From Cyclina sinensis (Eukaryota; Mollusca; Bivalvia; Venerida; Veneridae): a stretch of DNA of 64,000 nt. Shown here in pieces: positions 48,301-51,743 of this stretch. The position numbers and the translations under genes were made by a program. Each line of letters begins with the position of its first letter. The first letter of the stretch is position 1. The notes below the pieces were generated by a model. That model made no database searches. It was not told the DNA's origin and was given only the letters and a program-made list of their open reading frames with translations. The stretch covers positions 1-64,000 of the forward strand of contig JAAONU010000048.1 in NCBI GenBank assembly GCA_012932295.1, written 5' to 3'.

Positions 48301-49526
48301 TTCACCGCAAGAAGTTGATTCCATTTTGTTTCAAGGCTATCGATTTTATGGTGATTTGAGTGGAAACCTGGGCATGATAACGTATCTTAGTCATGTTGAT
48401 TTGCCAAATACTGTGACATTTAACAATAGAAACTTTCGTCTTGCAATATATTCCATAATTTCTGCCCCACAAATACCATGTATTATTGAGAGATTTTGTA
48501 ATTTTTATTCTGAACTGTGACGATAATAGTTCTTGACATTTTCCTCAAACCTGTCTAAAAGTCAGTCTTCCCTTGAATTGATAAATAATGATTCTTCATA
48601 TCAACATGCCATGCAAATTTATTCTTGATATTTTAATGTACCATTATTTTTGTTGGCGTGTATAACAAAAAAGTCCTGAATTTCGTCACTGACATTCGTC
48701 CTATATGTTTCATTCCAGTGCGTGTTCTACTTTCAGTATTAATAGAAACCATTTTTTAAATTTGACATTAAACAAACTTAGTACATTTTGACTACTGTTT
48801 TGTACGTTCCAAAGAAAATACATTTGATATTCTAATCTCTAGCAAACCAACCAAAGTTCAGGATGAACAACTAGTGTGTTATTATGTATTTCGTTTGCCC
48901 ATTCATATACCTACAAACCTGGCGAATCCAAATTAACCATTGAAAAGTTTATAAGAATATATCTGATCATCTGATATCTACTAGTTCATTATCTCTTGCT
49001 GCATTTCTTGCTTTTAAACATTCCTTTGGACGCCCATTGATGCTTTGCATCAATGCTTTTCTTGTAAATCCTTGTGAATCAGTGAAAATGACCTTGAACT
49101 GATCTGGTAGCTGTGTATAGTGTATCAAGCAAATTAATTTAATATTGGAAACAATGACAGCTGACATTTTACCCATATACTTGAACAGCATCACAGTAAG
49201 TTTCTATGTATTGTCTAGAGTAAACTGCCTCTTTAAGTAAGCTTAACAGAATGTTGACAGACAAAAACAAAAAGAGAAAATTGTATTATATTGTATGATA
49301 ATGTTTTGTAACACAGAATAAAAATTGCAGAAGAGTGAAAACAACATCTGACAAACATGTACCTGATCAAAATTTAAAGACTAAAACATCAAACAGCTGA
49401 TACCTTTTCCACATTGTAGTCATGATCATGCCCTCCGAGTACAATATCTATTCCTTCAACACAACGTGCAAGCTTTCTATCATTAGGCCACCTCATATGT
49501 GTTAAGGCTATCACAAAATCAGCACC
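3241..49526 (-). CDS. UshA/CD73-like 5'-nucleotidase family metallophosphoesterase, split gene (5' end missing)
   Basis: This entry gives the whole span; the exons are listed separately. Joining 49404-49526, 45552-45717, 25653-25748, 21124-21291, 14055-14227, 7665-7742 and one of 4245-4369 or 4059-4183 gives one uninterrupted reading frame with GT-AG introns and matching phases (0, 1, 1, 1, 0, 0). In order the product carries THMRWPND, GGHDHDY (metal-binding His pair of the calcineurin-like phosphoesterase fold), KSGTDFR, NSGTFRSDR and GKDGYDVF. The last two are hallmarks of the 5'-nucleotidase C-terminal domain, where the substrate-stacking loop sits. Family members hydrolyse nucleotides or other phosphomonoesters; bivalve relatives are often named mannosylglucosyl-3-phosphoglycerate phosphatase-like, and the true substrate is unknown. 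The N-terminal metal-site half (D-x-H, GD, GNH motifs) is not visible. Introns run from 61 bp to 19.8 kb and are filled with mobile elements. Family assignment is firm, substrate is not. Confidence 0.9.
4059..4183 (-). CDS. 5'-nucleotidase-like gene, alternative exon B
   Basis: This is the second member of the tandem pair: 125 bp, same phases, acceptor ccttttacag|GAAGAT, donor GTAAG|GTATAA. It encodes EDSERCLSVSTAVRNHFESV, QIVRHEKLC and HSGHRQSLCSIV. Of 41 residues, 29 equal those of copy A; differences concentrate in the middle (LLNQKP against VRHEKL). No stop or frameshift is present, so it appears to be a maintained coding exon and not a relic. Confidence 0.83.
4245..4369 (-). CDS. 5'-nucleotidase-like gene, alternative exon A
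   Basis: This 125-bp exon enters in phase 0 and leaves in phase 2 (41 codons plus two bases). The acceptor is gtttttatag|GAAGAT and the donor GCTAG|GTAAAT. It reads EDSERCPTMSTAVRNHFDSV, QILLNQKPC and RSGHRQSLVSIA. The V-R-N-H-F-x-S-V and S-G-H-R-Q-S-L signatures follow the nucleotidase domain in metazoan relatives. It is one of a tandem pair with 4059-4183, from which it is separated by only 61 bp. Its donor fits the consensus better than that of copy B. Confidence 0.88.
4463..5548 (+). mobile_element. Pearl-type array with TGACCTTTGACCT units
   Basis: The left end is caacaagggtatcattgtca. Two to three long units follow, each with TGACCTTTGACCTAGAGACC, tcatgatgg and caagttatattaaaatccct. 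The right end is a hairpin (CCCGTTTTTCAAACGG) before aaaaatgg. It lies in the intron between exon A (4369) and exon 7665. Confidence 0.6.
5549..7664. other. Intron without recognised genes
   Basis: This is AT-rich single-copy-looking sequence inside the nucleotidase-like gene. The open frames here are short, lack splice context and have low-complexity composition. I see no RNA gene or repeat family in it. Confidence 0.5.
7665..7742 (-). CDS. 5'-nucleotidase-like gene, GKDGYDVF exon
   Basis: This 78-bp, 26-codon exon is in phase 0 at both ends, with acceptor tggatttcag|AAG and donor ATTGTG|GTATGT. It encodes KYRLCTKEYLASGKDGYDVF then KDCPIV. The G-K-D-G-Y-D-x-F loop corresponds to the G-G-D-G-F loop of CD73/UshA, which holds an aromatic residue of the base-stacking pocket. 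It is too short to appear as a long open frame and was found by following the protein family. Confidence 0.9.
7743..9100. other. Intron, mostly unannotated
   Basis: Nothing coding is recognised. Around 7960-7990 there is an isolated pearl-type left-end-like motif (acatatgcccccgaag), and at 8322-8331 a C-run. The rest shows no repeat I can place. Confidence 0.4.
9101..9773 (+). mobile_element. Pearl-type array, 3' part
   Basis: About five degenerate units of 115-150 bp share ggccattttgtgcag, gaagcgga, ggttggtactgatcact, gtgaagtttc and ccagcagtttgacctgtg. A microsatellite (gatggatggacagacagaca) and the right end caatatgtctcccaaaaatt with gtagacat follow. The left end is not clear. Confidence 0.6.
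9774..11630 (+). repeat. 160-bp tandem repeat, about five units, interrupted by a transposon
   Basis: The marker acaatgaacaacaaaacact recurs at 11041, 11201, 11361 and 11521, giving a period of exactly 160 bp; acaaaacacttaaacaaaca also occurs near 9775. The first unit is split: 9774-9889 continues at 11004 after a TA-flanked insertion. Units differ by only a few bases, for example ttgttagtc against ttgtttgtc, so the expansion looks recent. Confidence 0.9.
9890..11003. mobile_element. TA-TSD DNA transposon with CGCGG-rich terminal inverted repeats, copy 1
   Basis: The left terminus CAGTACACGCAGCGCGGACT and the reverse complement of the right terminus agree for about 25 bp, and both sides are flanked by TA. 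Uninterrupted units of the surrounding 160-bp repeat read ttatataTAatagc, exactly the site with one TA, which confirms the boundaries. Both ends are rich in inverted CGCGGTGGTCA / GACCACCGCG motifs for about 150-200 bp, while the centre is AT-rich and has no transposase. It is a non-autonomous element of 1114 bp; CAG termini and TA duplication fit the IS630-Tc1-mariner type or other TA-targeting families. Confidence 0.85.
11880..13168 (+). mobile_element. Pearl-type element interrupted by a TIR element
   Basis: Units with gtgaccttgacctttga, cctgattcttatgtgtcaca and atcaacatcatg run from about 11890 to 12176, and resume at about 13060 with aaaatccatccttcac. The microsatellite agacagatggatggatggac and the right end actatatgcctccc follow. 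The left end is not sharply defined. Confidence 0.5.
12177..13060. mobile_element. TIR element (MITE-like) with TTCGCG-rich ends
   Basis: The left end ctgtgaaatcatttttgttc followed by gcgtaggatgaattttcgcg is matched in inverted orientation at the right by cgcgaaatttcatcccagcg and aatttaaatgatttta. The repeats extend about 50 bp with mismatches. No coding frame lies inside; the middle is AT-rich. It splits the surrounding pearl-type array. The target duplication is not clear. Confidence 0.6.
13387..13988 (+). mobile_element. Pearl-type element ending in CGGGGGCATAAAAA
   Basis: The left end is acaagagctttcactggaaa followed by tatgcccccaaaatg. Units carry caaggcttggtgacaaacat, gtttcaatgaaatccc and gcagttttggagacg. 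The right end is gacagacggacg, ctatatgcctcgattc and gggggcataaaaa. A fragment of the same family lies at 41551-41745. Confidence 0.65.
14055..14227 (-). CDS. 5'-nucleotidase-like gene, ALENGVSQYP exon
   Basis: This 173-bp exon goes from phase 1 to phase 0, with acceptor tattattcag|GA and donor GACAAG|GTTTGT. It encodes KGVIAALENGVSQYPKLEGR, then FPQVSGIKFVFDPCKPPGKR and DEYINFDK. The A-L-E-N-x-V and F-P-Q-V-S-G segments are typical of the C-terminal nucleotidase domain. The reading frame continues into flanking intron DNA past the donor, but the family match ends exactly at the splice site. Confidence 0.94.
14781..16764 (+). mobile_element. Pearl-like element, GGGCCATGATGGCCC class
   Basis: The left end is caagagggccatgatggccc followed by CGCTCACCTGATAG. 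At least six units of about 165-170 bp (ggggcggggtcaatttgacc, gcaaacttggtagaagtcta, atgctacatgcaaaatatct) precede a (GACGGAC)n run at 16677-16710. The right hairpin TGTCACTGCGTGACA is at 16736-16750 and the end is GGTGAGCTAAAAA. It abuts the next element with no spacer. Confidence 0.9.
16765..17937 (+). mobile_element. Pearl-like element without a right end
   Basis: The left end agagggccatgatggccctg is present. It is followed by units of about 120 bp marked gacctagtttttgatcccag, atgacccatat, gagctagaaatcat, caacctttctgacaaatttc and tatttggactgaaaatgta. The array runs directly into a second left end at 17938, so this copy has lost its right end, or the two were joined by recombination. Confidence 0.85.
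17938..19832 (+). mobile_element. Pearl-like element, chimeric internal array
   Basis: The left end caagagggccatcatggacc is slightly diverged. Units are of the gacctagtttttgacc type up to about 19410, where the sequence switches abruptly (ttacctct|cctacaagaag) to the caagaagattttcaaag type. The right hairpin TGAGCACactacGTGCTCA lies at 19801-19819, followed by GGTGAGCTAAAAA. Confidence 0.85.
19880..20855 (+). mobile_element. Pearl-like element, GGGCCATGATGGCCC class
   Basis: The left end is acaagagggccatgatggcc with gattgctaacctgag. About five units have ccaaatttgaccccaggggc, caaatcttaaggctcagggc and cttgtggtttcagacaagaa. The right hairpin TGAGCCaaaGGCTCA is at 20828-20842 and the end is gatgagctaaaaa. 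Confidence 0.88.
21124..21291 (-). CDS. 5'-nucleotidase-like gene, NSGTFRSDR exon
   Basis: This 168-bp exon is phase 1 to phase 1, with acceptor gttttgtag|GA and donor TCAG|GTAGGT. It begins NFVTDIILEAVPADICIM, continues with NSGTFRSDRIH and ends LTILPLVDPLCVIEIS. In the family the N-S-G-x-x-R motif contributes to substrate binding in the C-terminal domain. The exon lies between two pearl-like elements (19880-20855 and 21440-23873). Confidence 0.94.
21440..23873 (+). mobile_element. Pearl-type element, GCTGTC..GACAGC left-hairpin class
   Basis: The left end is caagagctgtcataggacag followed by cgcgctcgactattctcagt. Units contain cataattcacacaaaatgct, tgacacagttatctcctctt, ttgtaagtttcagggctata and ctaccttgcccaaaaacttt. 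It ends in cttcgaatagttgagctaaa. It contains a run of about 14 A, a run of about 20 G (near 21600-21650), a further G-rich stretch near 22262-22300, and a nested hAT-like insertion (22933-23395). Confidence 0.8.
22933..23395. mobile_element. hAT-like short element nested in a pearl-type array
   Basis: The ends are TATGAAACCACCAA and, reversed, TGTGAAACCACCAA. Flanks are CTTTGAGG (22925-22932) and CCTTGAGG (23396-23403), an 8-bp duplication with one mismatch. Neighbouring units of the host array read gatcttgagggtaaac without interruption. The element is 463 bp and encodes no transposase. Confidence 0.7.
24208..25515 (+). mobile_element. Pearl-type element with gggcaataactctgcaaata units
   Basis: The left end is caagagctatcactaaatgt with a short hairpin (ATCACtaaatGTGAT). 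About eight units of some 147 bp contain gggcaataactctgcaaata, cttgaccattgtatgaagtt and gcactgaattccaaccag. A microsatellite-like gaccgcccgaccgaccta and ctatatacccccgaaac close it. Confidence 0.75.
25653..25748 (-). CDS. 5'-nucleotidase-like gene, linker exon
   Basis: This 96-bp exon is phase 1 to phase 1. The acceptor is acttttcag|CT and the donor TTAG|GTAATT. It reads ANIDSKMDEYLGNMGVS and then MDGRFASVRTMETNLG. The pattern K-M-x-x-x-L-G followed by R-x-x-E-T-N-L-G-N is the entry to the 5'-nucleotidase C-terminal domain. Phases agree with the exons on both sides. Confidence 0.92.
25749..28705. other. Intron; single-copy-looking DNA with two dispersed repeats
   Basis: No gene is seen. About 26740-26880 (ctactgtaccaggcagcagt, aattacactgctcat) recurs inverted at about 61790-61930. 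About 28265-28500 (gtggcaagggataaatgtgt) recurs inverted at about 51525-51745. Poly(T) runs occur near 28243-28268. Confidence 0.55.
28706..31045 (+). mobile_element. Outer pearl-like element split by a nested one
   Basis: The left end is caagagggccaatggctcta with cgctcacctagg. Internal units have ccatagctccaaaaacaaaa, gtaggtcagtaggtcaaaa and actgtacacac. The array is interrupted at about 28935 and resumes at 30941 with gtaggtcagtaggtcaaaaa. No right end of its own was found; at about 31046 another left-end type (ccaagagccaccgcaagcgg) begins. Confidence 0.65.
28935..30941 (+). mobile_element. Pearl-like element nested in the outer one
   Basis: The left end is caaaagggccatgatggccc. Array units of about 165 bp follow, with a 238-bp segment repeated head to tail almost identically (about 30061-30298 and 30299-30536). 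A microsatellite (gacagacagatggacggatg) precedes the right hairpin CTGAGCACATTGTGCTCAG (30911-30929) and GGTGAGCTAAAAA. Confidence 0.87.
31046..31380 (+). mobile_element. Fragment of a GCCACCGC left-end pearl-type family
   Basis: It starts ccaagagccaccgcaagcgg, ggccacactcgac. Units resembling the 39-41 kb array follow (taaaggtcaaagtcaagttc, ggtagttatgtccaagcatg, gtcatttaaaggttgaggta) and stop near 31370 without a recognisable right end. Confidence 0.5.
31381..32950. other. Unassigned sequence with possible promoter-like motifs
   Basis: No gene is supported. A TATAAAA at about 32015 and a CRE-type TGACGTCA at about 32556, followed by gattggttt (CCAAT type), are seen. No recognisable coding exon follows either one. 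A CAGGGGCGG terminus facing left lies near 31733-31741. Confidence 0.35.
32951..34529 (+). mobile_element. Pearl-like element, GGGCCATGATGGCCC class
   Basis: The left end is caagagggccatgatggccc, tgtatcgctcacctgagtat. About eleven units of some 120 bp follow (gacctagtttttgacc, tgacccatat, gagctagaaatcat). The microsatellite acggacggacagacggacgg is at 34447-34466, the right hairpin TGTCACTACGTGACA at 34501-34515, then GGTGAGCTAAAAA. Confidence 0.9.
35512..35623. repeat. 56-bp tandem duplication
   Basis: The block beginning aaggtacataaattatttta and ending agtttatcct occurs twice in direct succession without visible differences. Confidence 0.85.
36400..36540 (+). other. Cys-rich open stretch with splice-like borders
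   Basis: After tttctctttag a frame reads CRSKGFVDGKCQLF, NNEGTSTCCKETMFQC and TNGHLEKAVLFQQ, then a GT. Six cysteines in about 35 residues and an acceptor-like start are suggestive, but I recognise no family and no neighbouring exon, and it lies on the strand opposite the host gene. It may be an exon of a nested gene or chance. Confidence 0.2.
37155..37235 (+). repeat. tRNA-like sequence, probable SINE head relic
   Basis: An A-box-like GGCGATAGTGG (37161-37171) and a B-box-like GAGTTCAAATCC (37216-37227) are spaced as in a tRNA promoter. The cloverleaf is not intact and no clear SINE body follows. Confidence 0.45.
38450..38662 (-). mobile_element. tRNA-derived SINE
   Basis: On the minus strand a tRNA-like head starts ggagcggatgttgtccagtg (38662 downward). 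It contains an A box (ttgtccagtggt) and the B box GAGTTCGATCC (38599-38609), and has pairing ends GGAGCG/CGCTCC. A body follows with tttcggatgagactttaaac, cgaggtctcatgtg and aaagaaccagggttgtctct, which resembles a conserved central domain of mollusc SINEs as I remember it. The 3' limit is approximate. Confidence 0.7.
38920..41553 (+). mobile_element. Pearl-type element with TCAAGGTCA-rich array
   Basis: The left part has a hairpin gtgatacttttgtatcac (38942-38959). At least fourteen units of about 155-165 bp contain gacctTGACNGTCAAGGTCA, taaatgacaaagttatg, aaaattcaataatttgacct and gtgttgttttgtccaagtat. The right end is gacgggaacgggaacggcaa, then ttcaaaaaaagacgagctaa (41553). A higher-order repeat of several units is visible at about 39990-40600. 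Confidence 0.8.
41554..41745 (+). mobile_element. Fragment related to the 13387-13988 element
   Basis: It shares tgatgatatgcacaactaga, cttggtgacaaacactcctg, gaaatccctcaagaggtttt, ggacggacagacagt and ctatatgcctcccttcgggg with the 13.4-14.0 kb element. Only the last one or two units and the right end are present. Confidence 0.65.
41746..42200 (+). repeat. Repeat shared with 22300-22530
   Basis: gtacttacccatc, gttaatagtttatttcatgc, gacatgggtaccaacaatct, ttgcaggggtcttgctg and aagtttgaatggaatatc match the 22.3-22.5 kb segment in the same order. It ends near gatgctgacgagggggtcat. Confidence 0.7.
42201..43620 (+). repeat. Tandem array of about nine 145-bp units (pearl-type core)
   Basis: Each unit has agtgaccttgaccttgatca, cagacacctgggtagcaatc, ccaagctgcctcttgatata, agctacccatacaccaagtt and aaactcaagttattgagcgg. 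Starts recur at about 145-bp steps from 42243 to 43398. It closes with cgcctgcctgccgacttcag and a GTTTTCcttGAAAAC hairpin near 43568-43582. Confidence 0.85.
43634..44132 (+). mobile_element. Pearl-like element, right part missing
   Basis: A diverged left end (catgagagccatgatggccc, tagatcactcacc) and three units of the caagaag type run straight into a fresh left end at 44133. No matching right end is seen after 45317, so the copy is truncated or recombined. Confidence 0.75.
44133..45317 (+). mobile_element. Pearl-like element, GGGCCATGATGGC class
   Basis: The left end is caagagggccatgatggctc with cgctcacctgagtactttgc. About six units follow; the last partial unit is duplicated (about 44900-45190). 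The microsatellite is acacggacgatggatgacgg, the right hairpin GAGGACattGTCCTC (45289-45303), and the end GGTGAGCTAAAAA. Confidence 0.9.
45552..45717 (-). CDS. 5'-nucleotidase-like gene, KSGTDFR exon
   Basis: This 166-bp exon enters in phase 0 and leaves in phase 1. The acceptor is tttctgcag|GTAAAT and the donor AGCAG|GTAAAT. It encodes VNGKYVVKSGTDFRNMSK followed by a hydrophilic stretch ending EVKRLA. The SGTDFR motif closes the phosphoesterase domain in this family; the following part is the linker towards the C-terminal domain. It is flanked downstream by the longest intron (19.8 kb) and upstream by an intron holding a repeat array and a plus-strand ORF. Confidence 0.92.
45718..46185. other. 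Intron with a dispersed repeat block
   Basis: From 46073 to 46153 a block (atatggttatgaataacaaa, ttttgcaggaaatgaa, tttaacaataaattgcac) recurs at 47957-48030. Nothing else is recognised. Confidence 0.5.
46186..47652 (+). mobile_element. Pearl-type element with TGACCTTTGACCTAATGACCT units
   Basis: The left end is caagaaatgtttgtaaaaca, tacatgccccc. Nine units of about 143 bp contain gagcttgacctttgaccta, cctcaaaatcaataggggtc, ctactggtgatgaccaacca and gcataccaagtttggtgaac. The microsatellite is gacggaccgacctacccacc, and the right end actatatgccccctcatc, GGGGGGCATAATA. Confidence 0.85.
48110..48520 (+). CDS. ORF resembling a mobile-element cysteine-protease-like domain, probably partial
   Basis: This open frame of 136 codons lies in an intron of the nucleotidase-like gene on the opposite strand. 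A likely internal ATG starts MHQGCHIFSPISGMQCTAMA, followed by LIALLTFFNREYL, FSPQEVDSILFQGYRFYGDL and a conserved-looking tail. The arrangement H-Q-G..F....G-x-Q-C..A-L..L, then D-V-D..L..G..x-Y, recalls from memory the N-terminal part of uncharacterised papain-fold-like proteins encoded by large mobile elements in invertebrates, with Q-C as the putative nucleophile. No helicase or polymerase frame follows; the ORF ends within the domain, so it is probably a fragment. Upstream DNA carries a duplicated block (47761-47870 and 48026-48140). Confidence 0.4.
   Translation: MISIACHFLELQQLRVKIVRVFFLGNMHQGCHIFSPISGMQCTAMALIALLTFFNREYLNRPEFSPQEVDSILFQGYRFYGDLSGNLGMITYLSHVDLPNTVTFNNRNFRLAIYSIISAPQIPCIIERFCNFYSEL
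48521..49403. other. Intron, nothing recognised
   Basis: AT-rich sequence between the plus-strand ORF and the GGHDHDY exon. A 75-codon minus-strand open frame at 48967-49194 matches no family I know and lacks splice context. Confidence 0.5.
49404..49526 (-). CDS. 5'-nucleotidase-like gene, exon with GGHDHDY metal site
   Basis: This 123-bp exon encodes 41 codons in phase 0 at both ends. It starts GADFVIALTHMRWPND and ends in GGHDHDYNVEK. The acceptor reads gtggacag|GG and the donor AAG|GTATCA. The T-H and G-G-H-D-H residues are the late metal-binding motifs of the UshA/CD73 phosphoesterase domain. The next codons, after splicing to 45717, are VNGKYVVKSGTDFR, as expected for the family. Nearly all of this family's remaining N-terminal domain would lie upstream, at higher coordinates. 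Confidence 0.93.
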
Positions 49527-49974
49527 CTGTCCACAGAAATCATATATATCCAACATTTACTTTACATCTAACAAGACACTCACCTGAGTACTCATCGTCG
49601 GAAACCCACGTTCGATCCATTCCGTTTCACTCTATTTATCTACCGTAGGACAATTGATTGGTAAGAATTTTCGTACTCATGAATAATTCATTACTTACAT
49701 TCATTGGTTTCCGAAAGATTTCCCTTGCGCCATCTCAGCCAATGAAAGTACTTGTTACAATTTGACTTTCGCGCCCATGTTTTAATCTTGGGAAATACGT
49801 CTATTTTAAGTAACTTGTCATTATTCATACTCTTCACACTGAAGAGTATCTATCTGTATTGCGGAATCTCATTCGATGAGGAGTTAATTCCCTTTGTTAA
49901 TAAATATTCATGAAAACGAATAATCTGCAGTCAATTATCCAACGGTACATAATGTAGTTGTGCGGAATATGTAC
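49527..49974. other. Upstream intron, nothing recognised
   Basis: A short relic resembling a pearl left end (caagacactcacctgagtac) is at about 49570. No further nucleotidase exon was found here. Confidence 0.45.
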
Positions 49975-49979
49975 CGGGG

Positions 49980-51412
49980 GTCACCGATGATGCTGAGTAC
50001 TTTGGCTAAGGGGCTGCTGTTGAGCAAACATCAGAAGCAAAGTAACAGGTTTTGAATCGAAGATTTTCGAAGATCTGATATTTTGTAGAAAAAGAACCCT
50101 GGCGAAGAACCAATTTAAGCTAAGGGACATAATTTGAACAAATTTGGTAGAGGTTAACAATAAGGTTTTTTTTAAGTCTTTCCTATAATTACAAGCCTAT
50201 GTAAAATCAAGTGACCCTGGAGAAGGGCCATGAATGACCCTAGAGACATTGTTTGAACAAACTTGGTAGAGGTCCACTAGACAATGCAACACACCAAATA
50301 TCTAACCTCTAAGGCATATAAGATTTTCAAATATTTAATAGTTTACACAAATAGGACCAGGGACAAAATTTGGATAAATTTGGTAGAAGTCCACTACACA
50401 ATGTAACACACAAAAAATATCAAACCTCTAAGGCATAGAGTTTCAGATAAGAAGATTCTTTTTTTAATCTTTCCTATATAAGCCTATGTAAAATCATGTG
50501 ACCCTGGGGAAGTGCCAATTATGACCACAAGGGCATAATTTTAACTGTTTGGGTAGAGGACCTCAAGATGATGCTCCACGCGAAATATCTAGAGTCTATA
50601 GCTTACTGTTTTTCATAAGAAGACTTTCAAAGATCAAATATTTTACACAAATAGGACCCCTGGAGTTGGGCCAATTTTGACCTCAGGGACAAAATTTGAA
50701 CAAACTTGGTAGAGGTTTTCTAGACTTTGCAACACACAAAATATTTTAGCTTTAAAGCATATGGTTTCAGACAAGAAGATTTTTAAAATCTTTCCTATAT
50801 AAGCCTATATAAAATCATGTGACCCTAATGTCTAAAGCTTATAGTTTCTCGCAAGAAGTATTTCAAAGATTTTACATACACAGGACCCCCGGGTGGGGCT
50901 AATCCTGACCCCAGGGATAAAATTTGAACAAACTTGCTAGAGGTCCACTATTCAAAGCTTCATGCCAAATTTCAGAACTCTAGATCATGTTTCAGACAAG
51001 AAGATTTTTTAAAGGTTTTCTTCTATATTGTTATGTAAAGCTTGTGACCCCTCAGGCAGGGCCAATACTGACTCCAGGGACATTATTTGAAAAAAAAATT
51101 GGTAGAGGTCCACTAGACAATGCTACACAACAAATTTCAGACCTCTGGGCTTAGTAGTTTTAGACAAGAAGATTTTTAAAGTTTTTCACTCTTGTTGCCT
51201 TAGCAACCAGAGTTCTTCATGCAATGGAATTCTTTAAACAACTTTTGTAAAGCTTCATACAAAGAACATGCCTGCAAAGTTTTATCATCTTTCACCCCTT
51301 GGTTTAGGAGGAAATGTTGTTTAAAGTAAAATGTTGATAGCGAAATTGCACGATGGACACAAGGCAATCACAAAAGCTCACTTAAGCCTACAGTGCTCAG
51401 GTGAGCTAAAAA
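49980..51412 (+). mobile_element. Pearl-like element, older copy
   Basis: The GGGCC hairpin is missing, but tgagtactttggctaagggg and gagcaaacatcagaagcaa match the post-left-end sequence of sister copies. Units of the caagaagattt type follow. The right end is decayed (ttaagcctacagtgctcag) with GGTGAGCTAAAAA (51400-51412). It looks older than its neighbours. Confidence 0.75.
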
Positions 51413-51743
51413 CCAACCATACCCCCTTAAACTCCCTACTCTGCAACTCTAATTAACATGGCCTTCACCTTACCAATTACAGGTCATTGGACACAATTTT
51501 TTTAGCCTCTAGATATTCATATTAGAGAAAAATATATATCTAACTAAGACAGTTTTACAAAATTCCATACGAAATTTTCATCTTAATGATATTTTTGTAG
51601 CAAATTAAAATCAACATTTTACGCACTTGGTAGTGCACACCGGAAGTGACATACATTTATCCCTTGCCACTTGACACAGCTAACTGGACTATTTACAACA
51701 CTTTAAAATTATGATGAAAAGTGAAAATGTAGACTGAAAATAA

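Noticed and set aside
48967..49194. 75-codon minus-strand frame between two nucleotidase exons
   Set aside because: No family match. The flanking exons join in phase and sequence without it, so it is not part of the gene.
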